This document shows, piece after piece, positions 27,066-37,084 of a stretch of DNA of 64,000 bases (positions are counted from its first letter, which is position 1; every line of letters starts with the position of its first letter). A program made the position numbers and the translations under genes. A model generated the notes under the pieces. The model had not been told where the DNA came from. It saw only the letters and a program-made list of their open reading frames with translations, and did not search any database. This stretch comes from Bradyrhizobium sp. CCBAU 53340 (GTDB lineage Bacteria > Pseudomonadota > Alphaproteobacteria > Rhizobiales > Xanthobacteraceae), in contig NZ_CP030055.1 in assembly GCF_015291645.1 (NCBI RefSeq), forward strand, positions 5,270,001 through 5,334,000, read 5' to 3'.

Positions 27066-28343
27066 ATGACCAAAGCGCTCGAGGGCGTTCGCATTCTCGA
27101 CTTCACCCACGTCCAGTCAGGACCGACCTGCACGCAGCTGCTGGCCTGGTTCGGCGCCGACGTGATCAAGGTGGAACGCCCGGGCGTGGGTGACATCACC
27201 CGCGGCCAGCTGCAGGACATCCCGAACGTGGACAGCCTGTATTTCACCATGCTCAATCACAACAAGCGCTCGATCACGCTCGACACCAAGAACCCGAAGG
27301 GCAAGGAAGTCCTCACCGAACTCATCAAGAAGTGCGACGTGCTGGTCGAGAATTTCGGCCCCGGCGTGCTCGACCGCATGGGCTTTCCCTGGGAGAAGAT
27401 CCAGGCGATCAATCCGAAGATGATCGTCGCCTCGATCAAGGGCTTTGGCCCGGGACCGTACGAAGACTGCAAGGTCTATGAGAACGTCGCGCAGTGCACC
27501 GGCGGCGCCGCCTCCACCACCGGCTTCCGCGACGGCCTGCCGCTCGTCACCGGCGCGCAGATCGGCGATAGCGGCACCGGCCTGCACCTCGCGCTCGGCA
27601 TCGTCACCGCGCTCTACCAGCGCACGCATTCGGGCAAGGGCCAGCGCGTCACCGCCGCGATGCAGGACGGCGTGCTCAACCTCGCCCGCGTCAAGCTGCG
27701 CGACCAGCAGCGCCTCGCCCACGGCCCCTTGAAGGAATACAGCCAGTTCGGCGAAGGCATTCCGTTCGGCGATGCCGTGCCGCGCGCCGGCAACGACTCG
27801 GGCGGCGGCCAGCCCGGCCGCATCCTGAAGTGCAAGGGTTTTGAGACCGATCCCAACGCCTACATCTACTTCATCACCCAGGCCCCGGTCTGGGAGAAGA
27901 TCTGCGACGTGATCGGCGAGCCGACCTGGAAGACCGATCCGAACTACGCCAAGCCGGCGGCCCGCCTGCCGCGCCTCAACGAGATCTTCGCCCGCATCGA
28001 GCAGTGGACGATGACGAAGACCAAGTTCGAGGCGATGGAGATCCTCAACAAGGACGACATCCCCTGCGGCCCGATCCTGTCGATGAAGGAGATCGCCGAG
28101 GATCAGTCGCTGCGCGCGACCGGCACCGTGGTCGAGGTCGATCATCCGACCCGCGGCAAGTACATCTCGGTCGGCAACCCGATCAAGCTGTCGGACTCCC
28201 CAAGCGACGTCACCCGCTCGCCGCTGCTCGGCGAGCACACCGACGAGATCCTGCGCTCGGTGCTCGGCTTCAGCGACCACCAGGTCGCCGACATCCACAA
28301 ATCAGGCGCGCTCGATCCGCCGCAGAAGCAGGCCGCCGAGTAA
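27066..28343 (+). CDS. frc: Formyl-CoA:oxalate CoA-transferase
   Basis: Class III CoA-transferase moving CoA from formyl-CoA to oxalate, 425 residues (428 in Oxalobacter). The catalytic aspartate is Asp168 in [14 protein letters not shown] and the glycine loop reads NDSGGGQPG. The ATG at 27066 has GGAG eight bases ahead; an upstream in-frame start at 27033 lacks homology. With Oxc it forms the oxalyl-CoA cycle, and the formate released is the substrate of the Fds enzyme at 56-62 kb. A strong terminator follows. Confidence 0.96.
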   Translation: MTKALEGVRILDFTHVQSGPTCTQLLAWFGADVIKVERPGVGDITRGQLQDIPNVDSLYFTMLNHNKRSITLDTKNPKGKEVLTELIKKCDVLVENFGPGVLDRMGFPWEKIQAINPKMIVASIKGFGPGPYEDCKVYENVAQCTGGAASTTGFRDGLPLVTGAQIGDSGTGLHLALGIVTALYQRTHSGKGQRVTAAMQDGVLNLARVKLRDQQRLAHGPLKEYSQFGEGIPFGDAVPRAGNDSGGGQPGRILKCKGFETDPNAYIYFITQAPVWEKICDVIGEPTWKTDPNYAKPAARLPRLNEIFARIEQWTMTKTKFEAMEILNKDDIPCGPILSMKEIAEDQSLRATGTVVEVDHPTRGKYISVGNPIKLSDSPSDVTRSPLLGEHTDEILRSVLGFSDHQVADIHKSGALDPPQKQAAE

Positions 28344-28366
28344 GCGACGCCACCTCGAGTGAAATG

Positions 28367-28394
28367 AAAGGGCCGCCCCTCGGGCGGCCCTTTT
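28367..28394 (+). terminator. Rho-independent terminator of the GntR-oxc-frc operon
   Basis: AAAGGGCCGCCC (28367-28378) pairs perfectly with GGGCGGCCCTTT (28382-28393) around a 3-base loop, followed by T. It lies 24 bases after the frc stop. Confidence 0.92.
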
Positions 28395-28507
28395 CGCATG
28401 AGATGGGCCAAGCGGAAGCAGGCTCAAACCAAAACCCGAAAACAACCCCATGCACAGTAGCCAAGTCCCCGGCTCCGAAAGTCAACTTCGTATTTTTCGA
28501 ATTCTCG

Positions 28508-28537
28508 TTGACGCGTCGGGCAAAACAGCGCTAGGAT
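28508..28537 (+). promoter_or_regulatory. Sigma70-type promoter ahead of the Czc operon
   Basis: TTGACG (28508-28513), an 18-base spacer and TAGGAT (28532-28537). The -10 box overlaps the furthest upstream ATG (28536), which argues that translation starts later, at 28623. Confidence 0.55.
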
Positions 28538-28622
28538 GTCACGATCCGAAAATTTGAAGCGCGCTTTCCTAGCCCGAATTCGTGATGGTATTCGGCCGCT
28601 GTCCTTGCTACCCATAGCCCTG

Positions 28623-29000
28623 ATGAAGCGGCAAATTGGCCATCGGCGACGGCTTGTTGCACCCGCGCTCCGCGGGCTGCTGACCGTTTGCCTCGCAATT
28701 GCATATGTCCTCGTTGGGGTAGCAGGGGAGATAGCCTGCGCCGAGGAGACACCCGCCGCGGTCGAACTGGCCGCCCAACTCGAACTGGGTGATTTATCCG
28801 GCAAAGCCGGCCAGGATTCGAAGAAGCCGGCCGTCACCGTGGTCGATCATTGCTACACGTGTGTTCCCCTGCTCCTTCCGCCGCCGCTGCTGGTCATCGA
28901 GCCGACGGGAAAGTCGGTCCCGCCGACGTATTCCACCCCGACGTTCCTCCTGGAAGAGCATCCGGGTCTGGATACGCCGCCGCCCAAATACCGGACCTGA
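28623..29000 (+). CDS. Small exported protein heading the metal-efflux operon
   Basis: From the ATG at 28623, 125 residues: a basic start and hydrophobic helix (GLLTVCLAIAYVLVGVAG) forming a signal peptide, then a soluble part with VVDHCYTCVPLLLPPPLL. A longer reading from 28536 would overlap a likely -10 box. Small Cys/His-bearing exported proteins often precede czcCBA-type operons, as CzcI does; a metal-linked role is inferred from the HCYTC segment and position. I do not recognise a named family. Confidence 0.68.
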   Translation: MKRQIGHRRRLVAPALRGLLTVCLAIAYVLVGVAGEIACAEETPAAVELAAQLELGDLSGKAGQDSKKPAVTVVDHCYTCVPLLLPPPLLVIEPTGKSVPPTYSTPTFLLEEHPGLDTPPPKYRT

Positions 29001-29059
29001 GAAGCGTATTCTCGGGGCGCGCGAGCGCTCGATCGATCTGCTTGGTCAGGTAACTGCTC

Positions 29060-30331
29060 ATGTTTCCGAAAAAGGCCGCGCCTGTTGCGTGTGCGGTGGC
29101 ATTTCTGGTCAGCCCATGGCTGACGGGCATTGCATATTCGCAGACTCTCACGATGAGAGCCGCGCTTGCGCGCGCACTCGCCGCCAGCCCGCGTCTCACC
29201 GCGGCCGAGCGGGACGTCGGGATCGCGACGGGACAGCGCATCCAGGCGGGGGCTTTGCTCAATCCGGAGGTGTCGTACGAGCAGGACGATTCCTTCGGCA
29301 CGGGCAAGTATCGGGGGACGAAGTCCGCAGAGACCACGCTGCAGATCAGCCAGGCCTTCGAATGGTTCGGCAAGCGTGAGGCGCGTGTTGCCGCCGGTGC
29401 GGCGGGTGTCGAGACGGCGGCGATACAGCGTCAGGCCGTCCAGTTGGAAGTCCTCTCGGAGACGGCCATCACGTTCCTGAACGTGCTCGGAGCGCAGCGT
29501 CGAATCCAGATTCTCGACGAGCAGGTCGCCGCGATCGATCGGTTGACCCCGCTCCTGCAGCGCCGGGTCGAGGCCGGCGCGTCCTCCCCGGCGGAGACCG
29601 GGCGGGCCGAAGTGGCTTCCGCGTTGGTCAAGGCGGATCGAGAACGGCTCCGATCGACGCTCGCTAGCGCCCGGCGCGAACTGGCGATTCTCATAGGCGA
29701 TGCGGCGCCGAGATTCGCCGCCGTCTCCGGACGGCTCGATGCCACCGGCCGGCCGCCGTCCTTTCAGGCGGTCGTGGCGGCGATCGATGCGAATCCGCAA
29801 CTGGTCCGCTGGACTGCGGTCTATGCGCAGCGGAACGCGGAACTCTTGTTGGCGCGGCTCAAGCCATATCCGGATGTGCGCATTTCCGCTGGATGGCGTC
29901 ACTTCAACGAGACCAACGACGACGCCGTGCGGCTGACGCTGTCGGTGCCGATCCCGCTGTTCGACCAGAACCAGGGCAACGTTCTCTCCGCACAGGAGAG
30001 CCTGGCGAAGACGAGAGCGGAGCGGGAAGCGAACCGGAACACGCTGATCGTGGTCGCAGGCCGCGCCTACGACTCGCTGCAGGGCTCGTTGCGAGAGCTC
30101 GCCATCCTGCGCGAAGCCGCGATCCCGAAAGCGGAGCAGGCAGCACGGGCCATTTCCGATGGTTATGGCCAAGGCCGCTTTACGCTCCTTGAGGTATTGG
30201 ACGCTGAAGCCAGCCTGACCCAAGCGCGACTGCGCGAGCAGGAGGCCCTACAGAATTTTCACGTTGCCGTCGCCACGATTGAAGGGCTGGTCGGCAATCC
30301 ATTTTCGCTCGCGCGCGAGAGCTCAAGATGA
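29060..30331 (+). CDS. czcC: Outer-membrane efflux protein of a heavy-metal RND system (CzcC-like)
   Basis: TolC-family outer-membrane channel, 423 residues, with a signal peptide ending GIAYSQ and two related OEP repeats, each rich in long amphipathic helices (for example AALARALAASPRLTAAERDV and later YGQGRFTLLEVLDAEASL). Its last codon overlaps the czcB-like start (ATGA at 30328). It would pass metal ions from the pump across the outer membrane. Confidence 0.9.
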   Translation: MFPKKAAPVACAVAFLVSPWLTGIAYSQTLTMRAALARALAASPRLTAAERDVGIATGQRIQAGALLNPEVSYEQDDSFGTGKYRGTKSAETTLQISQAFEWFGKREARVAAGAAGVETAAIQRQAVQLEVLSETAITFLNVLGAQRRIQILDEQVAAIDRLTPLLQRRVEAGASSPAETGRAEVASALVKADRERLRSTLASARRELAILIGDAAPRFAAVSGRLDATGRPPSFQAVVAAIDANPQLVRWTAVYAQRNAELLLARLKPYPDVRISAGWRHFNETNDDAVRLTLSVPIPLFDQNQGNVLSAQESLAKTRAEREANRNTLIVVAGRAYDSLQGSLRELAILREAAIPKAEQAARAISDGYGQGRFTLLEVLDAEASLTQARLREQEALQNFHVAVATIEGLVGNPFSLARESSR

Positions 30332-31278
30332 TTCGAGCACTGTTCCGATATTTGGTCTTCTTCCTGGTCGCCGGGATACTCGTTTATACCGGCTATCGGA
30401 TGCTGACGCCGGCGACGACCAAGACGGCCGCAACCGAAAAGTCCGAAAAGGAAGAGCATTCGGACAGCGTCGCGATGAGCGACGCCAAGGTCGCCGCCGC
30501 CGAGATAGAGCTTGCAAAGGCCGCGCCAGGCGTGCTGCACGACAGCCTGCTGTTGAACGGAATGGTGCAGGCCAACCAGGAATCGCTGGTTCAGATCACG
30601 CCCCGTTTTCCGGGCGTGGTTCGCGAGGTACGCAAGCGAATTGGCGACCACGTCGAAAAGGGCGACGTCCTCGCTGTCGTAGAAAGCAATCAAAGCCTCA
30701 CATCCTATGAGTTGAAGGCTGCCCTCGCGGGCACGATCATCGACCGCCAAACCACGCTGGGCGAATATGTTTCCGAGCAGAAGCCGGCGTTCGTCATCGC
30801 CGACCTCTCGACCGTATGGGTGGATTTCTCCGTCTATCGACGCGACCTCAGCCGCGTGAGAGTCGGGGATCAAATCCTCATCGATCCGGCGGACGGGGGT
30901 CCCAAAGTCGAGGCGAAGATTTCGTATGTGTCACCTGTCGGCAGCAGTGAGACCCAGAGCGCGCTCGCCAGAGCCGTGGTACCCAATGCCGAACAGCGAC
31001 TGCGACCCGGCCTGTTCGCGACCGGCCGATTGAACCTGTCGGCGAAGAAGGTTGCCATCGCGGTGAAATCCTCGGCATTGCAGACCGTCGAAAACCGCAC
31101 CGTCGTTTTCGTCCGGGACGGTGAGAAGTTCGAAGCCCGCGACGTCGAGATCGGCGAGCGCGATCCGGATTTCGTGGAGGTCACCTTCGGCGTGCTGGAA
31201 GGCGACCTCTACGCCGCGAAGAACAGCTTCATCGTAAAGGCGGAACTGGCGAAGGGAGGGGCGGAAGACAATGATTGA
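30328..31278 (+). CDS. czcB: Periplasmic adaptor of a heavy-metal RND system (CzcB-like)
   Basis: 316-residue membrane-fusion protein. One N-terminal membrane anchor is followed by a barrel-sandwich/lipoyl half (VVREVRKRIGDHVEKGDVLAVVESNQSL, seen in part) and beta-barrel domains. It lacks the extra zinc-binding N-terminal region of longer CzcB proteins. It overlaps the gene before by 4 bases and the pump gene after by 8, so all are one operon. Confidence 0.9.
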   Translation: MIRALFRYLVFFLVAGILVYTGYRMLTPATTKTAATEKSEKEEHSDSVAMSDAKVAAAEIELAKAAPGVLHDSLLLNGMVQANQESLVQITPRFPGVVREVRKRIGDHVEKGDVLAVVESNQSLTSYELKAALAGTIIDRQTTLGEYVSEQKPAFVIADLSTVWVDFSVYRRDLSRVRVGDQILIDPADGGPKVEAKISYVSPVGSSETQSALARAVVPNAEQRLRPGLFATGRLNLSAKKVAIAVKSSALQTVENRTVVFVRDGEKFEARDVEIGERDPDFVEVTFGVLEGDLYAAKNSFIVKAELAKGGAEDND

Positions 31279-34200
31279 CGGCATCCTCTCATTCGCCATT
31301 CGCCAGCGCTGGCTGGTGATGTTCGGCGTTCTCGCCCTGGCCGGCTTCGGTGCCTGGAATTTCACGCGTCTGCCCATCGACGCGGTTCCCGACATCACCA
31401 ATGTTCAAGTCCAGATCAACAGCCGGGCACCGGGTTATTCGCCGCTTGAGGTCGAGCAGCGCATCACGTTTCCGATCGAAACCGCCATGGGCGGGCTGCC
31501 GCATCTCGAGAGCACGCGGTCCTTATCCCGCTACGGCCTCGGCCAGGTCACGGTGATCTTCAAGGACGGCACCGACATCTACTTTGCGAGGCAGCTGGTC
31601 AACGAGCGAATTCAGCAGGCCAAGGATCAGTTGCCGGCCGCCATCGAGACGGCGATGGGGCCGATCTCCACCGGGCTCGGCGAGATCTACATGTACACGG
31701 TCGAAGCAAAGCCGGAGGCGCGCAAGGCGAGCGGTGAGAAATACAGTCCGACCGACTTGCGCACCATCCAGGACTGGATCGTCAGGCCGCAGTTGCGGAC
31801 GGTCACCGGTGTCAGCGAAGTCAACTCGGTCGGCGGATTCGAACAGCAATTCCAGGTGCTCCCGGATCCCGCGCAACTGATGGCTTACAAGCTGAGTTTC
31901 CGCGACATCATGGCGGCGCTCGCCTCGAACAATGCGAACGTCGGCGCCGGCTACATCGAGCGCAACGGCGAGCAGTACCTCGTCCGTACGCCGGGACAAG
32001 TCGCAAATATCGATGAGATCAAGGAAATCGTTATCGGTTCGCGGAATGGGGTTCCGGTACGGGTGTCAGACGTGGCTGAGGTCAAGGAGGGTACGGACCT
32101 GAGGACGGGCGCGGCAACTTTGAACGGCAAGGAAGTTGTGCTGGGGACCGCCATGCTGCTGATCGGCGAGAACAGCCGATCGGTTGCACAGAGGGTCGCT
32201 GCGAGACTCAGGGAGATCGGACGATCGTTACCGGAGGGGGTCATTACCCATACCGTCTACGATCGCACGCGCCTGGTCGAAGCGACGATCGCGACGGTGC
32301 AGAAGAACCTCTTCGAAGGCGCGCTGCTGGTGATCGTCGTTCTATTCCTGACACTCGGGAACTTGAGGGCCGCGGTCGCGACCGCATGCGTCATCCCGCT
32401 GTCCATGCTGTTCGCGATCACAGGCATGGTGGAGAACAAGGTCAGCGCCAATCTCATGAGCCTCGGCGCCATCGACTTCGGAATCATCATCGATGGTGCC
32501 GTGATCATCGTCGAGAACTGCCTGCGCCTTCTGGCGCTGGAGCAGCGGCGGCTGGGCCGAATTCTCACCCGCGAGGAACGCTTTGAAACCATTCTCGCCG
32601 GCTCGCGCGAAGTGATCCGCCCCAGCCTGTTCGGGACGTTCATCATTGCCGTCGTCTATCTGCCGATCCTGACGCTCACCGGCGTCGAGGGAAAGATGTT
32701 CACGCCGATGGCTTTGACCGTGCTGATGGCGTTGACGGGTGCCAGCATTCTGTCGATGACATTCGTGCCAGCGGCCGTCGCGCTCCTGGTCACTGGCAGC
32801 GTCTCCGAGCATGAGAACTTCTTCATGCGAACCGCGCGCCGCATCTATGCGCCACTGCTCGCGGCCTCGATCCGCAACCGGCTTGGCGTTGCAGTGATTG
32901 CGGCCCTGCTGATCGTTGTCTGCGGCATCGCCGCTTCGCGCATGGGCGGCGAGTTCATTCCAAGCCTCGACGAATTGGATGCCTCGGCGGAGGTCCTCCG
33001 CATCCCGAGTGTCAGCCTGACTCAGTCCGTGGCAATGGAGGCGATGCTGGAGAAGCGTTTGCTGAGGCTTCCCGAGGTCAAGGAGGTGTTTGCGCGCACG
33101 GGGACGGCGGAGGTTGCGACGGATCCCATGCCGCAATCCAGCTCGGACAACTACATCATGCTGAAGCCGCGGAAGGAATGGCCCGATCCCGCGAAGTCGA
33201 AGGCGGCAGTCGTGGCGGAAATCCAGGAGGCGGCGGAAGACGTTCCCGGCAACGCCTACGGGTTCTCGCAGCCGATCCAACAGCGCATGAACGAACTCAT
33301 CTCCGGCGTGCGGAGCGATGTGGCTGTCAAGATCTTCGGTGATAATTTGGACGAGCTGATCCAGGCTGCGAGCCGTGTCCAGGCGGTCCTGCAGAAGGTG
33401 GAAGGGGCAGCCGACGTCAAAGCTGAGCAGGCGGCGGGATTGCCCGTACTCACGGTCCAACTGAACCGCCAGACTCTGTCGCGCTATGGAATCAACGTCG
33501 CCGACGTACAGAATCTTGTCGAGATGGCCGTCGGCGGCAAGAACGCTGGCCGCCTGTTCGAGGGCGATCGTCGTTTCGACATCGTCGTTCGACTGCCGGA
33601 GACGCTACGCTCGGATATCGACGCCATCAGGTCGTTGCCGGTGCCGCTTCCTCCCACCGAAGGTCAGACCAAGGCAACCGCGGCCCTCTGGGGCAATTCG
33701 CCGCTCGCACAAATCCGCTACGTGCCGCTGTCCGACCTTGCCCAGGTCGATCTCAAGCCAGGCCCCAATCTGATCAGTCGCGAGGACGGCAAGCGGCGGA
33801 TTGCCGTGACGGCCAACGTGAGGGGTCGCGATCTCAGCTCCTTCATCGCTGATGCTCAGGATCAGGTGGCAGAGAAGGTGAAGCTGCCGCCGGGCTATTG
33901 GATCGGATGGGGCGGCCAGTTCGAACAGCTCATCTCTGCGACGCAACGCCTGATGATCGTCGTGCCGCTCGCGCTGTTTCTGATCTTCCTGCTGCTCTTC
34001 ATCAGCCTCGGATCGGCCGCCGACGCGCTTCTGGTGTTTACCGGGGTGCCACTGGCCCTGACCGGAGGCGTGGTCGCGCTTCTGCTCAGAGGGGTCCCGC
34101 TCTCGATCAGCGCCGGAATTGGCTTCATCGCGCTCTCCGGCGTTGCGGTGCTCAATGGTCTTGTCATCATCACGTTCATCGAAAGGCTGCGACGAGAAGG

Positions 34201-34480
34201 ACGAGCGCTGGTGGACGCGGTCCAGGAAGGCGCCCTCACGCGGCTGCGGCCGGTCCTGATGACCGCGCTCGTTGCCTCCCTCGGCTTCGTCCCGATGGCG
34301 GTCGCGACCGGTGCCGGTGCCGAGGTGCAGCGGCCGTTGGCCACCGTCGTCATCGGAGGGATCGTCTCCTCGACCATCCTGACCCTTTTGGTAATGCCGG
34401 CCCTGTACGTTTTGTTCAGGCGCGAGAATGCCAGCCAACCGCTTTCGACTGCCACCAAGCCGACGGGAGAACGTCTATGA
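31271..34480 (+). CDS. czcA: Heavy-metal RND efflux pump (CzcA-type, divalent cations)
   Basis: Proton-driven inner-membrane pump, 1069 residues, with 12 predicted membrane helices and two large periplasmic loops. The fourth helix carries DFGIIIDGAVIIVEN with Asp402, Asp408 and Glu415 at the same positions as the essential residues of Cupriavidus CzcA. This pattern marks Zn/Co/Cd (or Ni/Co) pumps, not the copper/silver CusA type. It ends by overlapping the next small exported protein gene. Confidence 0.93.
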   Translation: MIDGILSFAIRQRWLVMFGVLALAGFGAWNFTRLPIDAVPDITNVQVQINSRAPGYSPLEVEQRITFPIETAMGGLPHLESTRSLSRYGLGQVTVIFKDGTDIYFARQLVNERIQQAKDQLPAAIETAMGPISTGLGEIYMYTVEAKPEARKASGEKYSPTDLRTIQDWIVRPQLRTVTGVSEVNSVGGFEQQFQVLPDPAQLMAYKLSFRDIMAALASNNANVGAGYIERNGEQYLVRTPGQVANIDEIKEIVIGSRNGVPVRVSDVAEVKEGTDLRTGAATLNGKEVVLGTAMLLIGENSRSVAQRVAARLREIGRSLPEGVITHTVYDRTRLVEATIATVQKNLFEGALLVIVVLFLTLGNLRAAVATACVIPLSMLFAITGMVENKVSANLMSLGAIDFGIIIDGAVIIVENCLRLLALEQRRLGRILTREERFETILAGSREVIRPSLFGTFIIAVVYLPILTLTGVEGKMFTPMALTVLMALTGASILSMTFVPAAVALLVTGSVSEHENFFMRTARRIYAPLLAASIRNRLGVAVIAALLIVVCGIAASRMGGEFIPSLDELDASAEVLRIPSVSLTQSVAMEAMLEKRLLRLPEVKEVFARTGTAEVATDPMPQSSSDNYIMLKPRKEWPDPAKSKAAVVAEIQEAAEDVPGNAYGFSQPIQQRMNELISGVRSDVAVKIFGDNLDELIQAASRVQAVLQKVEGAADVKAEQAAGLPVLTVQLNRQTLSRYGINVADVQNLVEMAVGGKNAGRLFEGDRRFDIVVRLPETLRSDIDAIRSLPVPLPPTEGQTKATAALWGNSPLAQIRYVPLSDLAQVDLKPGPNLISREDGKRRIAVTANVRGRDLSSFIADAQDQVAEKVKLPPGYWIGWGGQFEQLISATQRLMIVVPLALFLIFLLLFISLGSAADALLVFTGVPLALTGGVVALLLRGVPLSISAGIGFIALSGVAVLNGLVIITFIERLRREGRALVDAVQEGALTRLRPVLMTALVASLGFVPMAVATGAGAEVQRPLATVVIGGIVSSTILTLLVMPALYVLFRRENASQPLSTATKPTGERL

Positions 34481-34848
34481 AAATCATCAGCTGGTTCGTC
34501 GCCGCACTGCTGCTTGCCACACCGGCGGCGGCCGAAGACTACGAGAAAGGCCCCAACGGCGGCCTGATGCTCGACGTCGCCGGCATCGATGCCGAACTCC
34601 TGACGTCAGGCAACACCGTAACCATCAACGTGTTCGAGGCCTTCAAAGCGAAGCCCGTCTCGACCAAGGGCTATGTCGGGGCCGTGCTCATCGCGGGCGG
34701 ACCGACCCGCGAAACGGTCACCCTTGCGCCCCAAGGCGAGAACTCGCTCAAGGGCGAGGCGAAGAATCCGATCCCCGCCGGCGCGACGATCACCCTCACG
34801 ATCAAGACCGCCGAGGGGAAGTCGGGCCAGGCCAAATTCAAGAAGTAG
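34477..34848 (+). CDS. Small periplasmic protein of the Czc operon
   Basis: 123 residues with a signal peptide ending TPAAAED, beginning inside the czcA stop (ATGA). The mature part is beta-rich (YEKGPNGGLMLDVAGIDAEL ... GATITLTIKTAEGKSGQAKF), and PNGG resembles segments in periplasmic metal-handling accessory proteins of RND operons. It is the last gene of the operon. A metal-carrier role is inferred from position only. Confidence 0.78.
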   Translation: MKIISWFVAALLLATPAAAEDYEKGPNGGLMLDVAGIDAELLTSGNTVTINVFEAFKAKPVSTKGYVGAVLIAGGPTRETVTLAPQGENSLKGEAKNPIPAGATITLTIKTAEGKSGQAKFKK

Positions 34849-34850
34849 GC

Positions 34851-35144
34851 TCACGTACGTGAAATGGATGCGCCGAGCGGAGAGCAAACCCGGGTCTTGG
34901 AGGGGAACGCGCCTCGCCGGCCTCCGCATCCGGATTGCGCTGTCCCCCGACGCCGAGACGATATTGGCATTTCTATTTTGGGCCAGGCCTCTGCCAGATC
35001 GACCAATGGGGTGTCCTCCGTGACCGTCGCCACGGTGAAGGCCGCGGGCACACAGACCATCTGCTCGGGGGTCGCCAGCGACATTGCACTTGCTGCCATC
35101 GGCCAGATACAGGCCCAGGCAACGAGGATCTTAAACTGCTTCAT
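34851..35144 (-). CDS. Possible small exported protein (uncertain)
   Basis: A 97-residue frame starting at 35144 with AGGGA six bases ahead. The first 20 residues (MKQFKILVAWACIWPMAASA) form a good signal peptide, then SLATPEQMVCVPAAFTVATV. The C-terminal third is basic and low quality, so the gene may be decayed or end differently. The 541-base gap 34849-35389 otherwise holds only two short palindromes: TCACGTACGTGA near 34851 and GATGACGTCATC at 35256-35267. Confidence 0.38.
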   Translation of the reverse strand: MKQFKILVAWACIWPMAASAMSLATPEQMVCVPAAFTVATVTEDTPLVDLAEAWPKIEMPISSRRRGTAQSGCGGRRGAFPSKTRVCSPLGASISRT

Positions 35145-35389
35145 ATGAATCCCTGCTCACCGCGAAAATTCCGGCGCCGCGATCATGGATTTTGACCGGG
35201 ACGCAACGTCTCGGCACCAATGAACCTGTCAGTGCCATCGTTACAATCCAGCGAAGATGACGTCATCATCACGCCTGTTGCTCCAGGTGCCGACATTGCC
35301 GGCCCTGAGCAGCGGCGAGGCCCGGCCGACCAGAGCTCATCGGCGATGCGCGAGAGCCTCGGCCCGATCTTGCGACCTGGCGATCGCGC

Positions 35390-36358
35390 TCAACGCTCTC
35401 CAACTTGCTCGCCGAAAAACTTCACCACCGCGGCGTTGAACTCGCGGTGAAAACTCGCCCTGTCGAAGTCAGCCGGCACGTCGGTGCAGATGCGCGGCAC
35501 GGCGGCGGCCTGCGCGGGCGTGCAGGGTGCGAGGTAGGCGAAGTGGCCGGCCGGAACGACGTGAATCTCGGGCTTGCCCGGCAGCCATCCCGCGACGCGC
35601 GCCACGGGAGAGCCGTCGCCCACACCGGGACCGCCGAATTGCGACCGCCAGAACTGGAACGGGATCTTGATTGCGGCGAGATTTTTGCGGGTCAGAGCCG
35701 CCGGTGCGGGATCGACGATCACCGCGGTGCGGATCCTCTCCTCCTGCGGCGGATCAGGCAGCGTCTCGCCATTGTGGAGCTGGGCGCATGTTCCTGATGT
35801 CTCCCTGCAATGTTCGGCAAGCCAGGTGAAGTCAGGCTTGATCCCCATCAGCGCCAGCCCGGTATAGCCACCAAGCGAGAAGCCGAAGAAGCCGATCCTG
35901 GCCGGATCGATCGCCGCCCTGTCCTTCCAGTCCTTCAGCATGAAATCGAGCAGACGCACCATGTCCGCCGGACGCGATCCCCACACCGGCAGCGTATCGC
36001 GCCGCGACGAGTCGTTGGTGGTGTCACCGGGGTGATTGATGGCAGCGACGATGAAGCCGGCATCGGCCAACGCCTCCTCGGTATCATGGTTCGCGCCGAA
36101 CCAGCCGCCCCTTCCATGCGAGAAGATCACCAGCGGCAGCCTTGCGCCTGTGACGGGACAATCCTTCACACCATCAAGGTCGAACTCGGCGCCCACCGAA
36201 AGATTGCCAAGCGCCACATGCGTCGGCTTCCCCGCGCACGGATACCAGATCGCGCCTGACAGCGCCGGATCGGATTGGAGAAGCTGGATACCTGCGGCTT
36301 TGGCCTGATAGCCAAGGCAAAGAAGGGCGACGGCGAAAACCCAAATCGTCCTGCGCAA
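35390..36358 (-). CDS. Exported alpha/beta hydrolase (dienelactone hydrolase/PAF-acetylhydrolase-like)
   Basis: From a TTG at 36358 with GGAGG seven bases ahead, 322 residues: MRRTIWVFAVALLCLGY forms a signal peptide ending QAKAAG. The serine-hydrolase nucleophile lies in IGFFGFSLGGYTGLAL, the oxyanion segment in LVIFSHGRGG, and the likely catalytic histidine in VVPAGHFAYL. An in-frame ATG 14 codons earlier would bury the signal peptide. The substrate is unknown. Confidence 0.85.
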   Translation of the reverse strand: MRRTIWVFAVALLCLGYQAKAAGIQLLQSDPALSGAIWYPCAGKPTHVALGNLSVGAEFDLDGVKDCPVTGARLPLVIFSHGRGGWFGANHDTEEALADAGFIVAAINHPGDTTNDSSRRDTLPVWGSRPADMVRLLDFMLKDWKDRAAIDPARIGFFGFSLGGYTGLALMGIKPDFTWLAEHCRETSGTCAQLHNGETLPDPPQEERIRTAVIVDPAPAALTRKNLAAIKIPFQFWRSQFGGPGVGDGSPVARVAGWLPGKPEIHVVPAGHFAYLAPCTPAQAAAVPRICTDVPADFDRASFHREFNAAVVKFFGEQVGER

Positions 36359-36627
36359 AGGAGGTCCTCCGAGTTCGCGCGGAAGTTGAGCGGGCAACAA
36401 GAGCGGAATTGTGGCTTTGGAACTGCTTCGGCGCGGCTTGAAGGTCGTCCCGATCGTCGGCCCTGAAGAGTGCTATCGCTGCGGCAATCGGCGGCTGGCG
36501 CTCTGAACAAGATTCCGTAAAAGATCGAAACGCCGTGTCGGATCGCCTCCGCCCCGTTCGTCCTCGTGACGTGAAGGGACGACAGACGTCGAATTCGCGC
36601 CCAAACAACGCAAGAGGAAGAACAATC

Positions 36628-37071
36628 ATGCCCGGCACCGTCCGCCTGCACCGCGTTCTCACGACCAGCCCGGAGAAAGTCTATCGCGCCTTCGTTGAGG
36701 CCGATGCGCTGGCGAAATGGCTTCCGCCTAACGGTTTCACCTGCACCGTGCATCATCTCGAGGCCAAGGTCGGCGGCACGTTCAAGATGTCGTTCCGGAA
36801 CTTCACGACGGGCAACGGCCATTCGTTCGGCGGCGAATATCTCGAGCTCGTTCCGGGCCAGCGCCTGCGCTACACCGACAGGTTCGACGATCCCAACTTG
36901 CCGGGCCTGATCGAGGTGACCGTGATCTTGAAGAAAGTCCTTGTCGGCACCGAGGTCGATATTACGCAGGCCGGGCTTCCCGACGCGATTCCCGTGGAAG
37001 CCTGCTATCTCGGCTGGCAGGAATCGCTGCGCAATCTGGCGCGACTGGTCGAGCCGGAGATCAATCAGTAG
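36628..37071 (+). CDS. SRPBCC/AHSA1-family protein
   Basis: 147 residues from the ATG at 36628 (AGAGGAAG ahead). It has the START-like fold pattern of the Aha1 C-terminal family: RVLTTSPEKVYRAFVEADAL, WLPPNGFTCTV, then GGTFKMSFRN and the closing helix GWQESLRNLARLVEPE. Members bind small hydrophobic ligands; many sit alone, as here. It is divergent from the hydrolase gene. No specific role can be given. Confidence 0.88.
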   Translation: MPGTVRLHRVLTTSPEKVYRAFVEADALAKWLPPNGFTCTVHHLEAKVGGTFKMSFRNFTTGNGHSFGGEYLELVPGQRLRYTDRFDDPNLPGLIEVTVILKKVLVGTEVDITQAGLPDAIPVEACYLGWQESLRNLARLVEPEINQ

Positions 37072-37084
37072 AAGCAGTCAGTAT

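Noticed and set aside
28536..28622. Earlier ATG for the small protein ahead of czcC
   Set aside because: The codon overlaps the predicted -10 box, so it is unlikely to be in the message with a ribosome site.
35220..35450. Plus-strand 76-codon frame between the Czc operon and the hydrolase
   Set aside because: No ribosome site, composition unlike a folded protein, and its end overlaps the hydrolase gene antisense.
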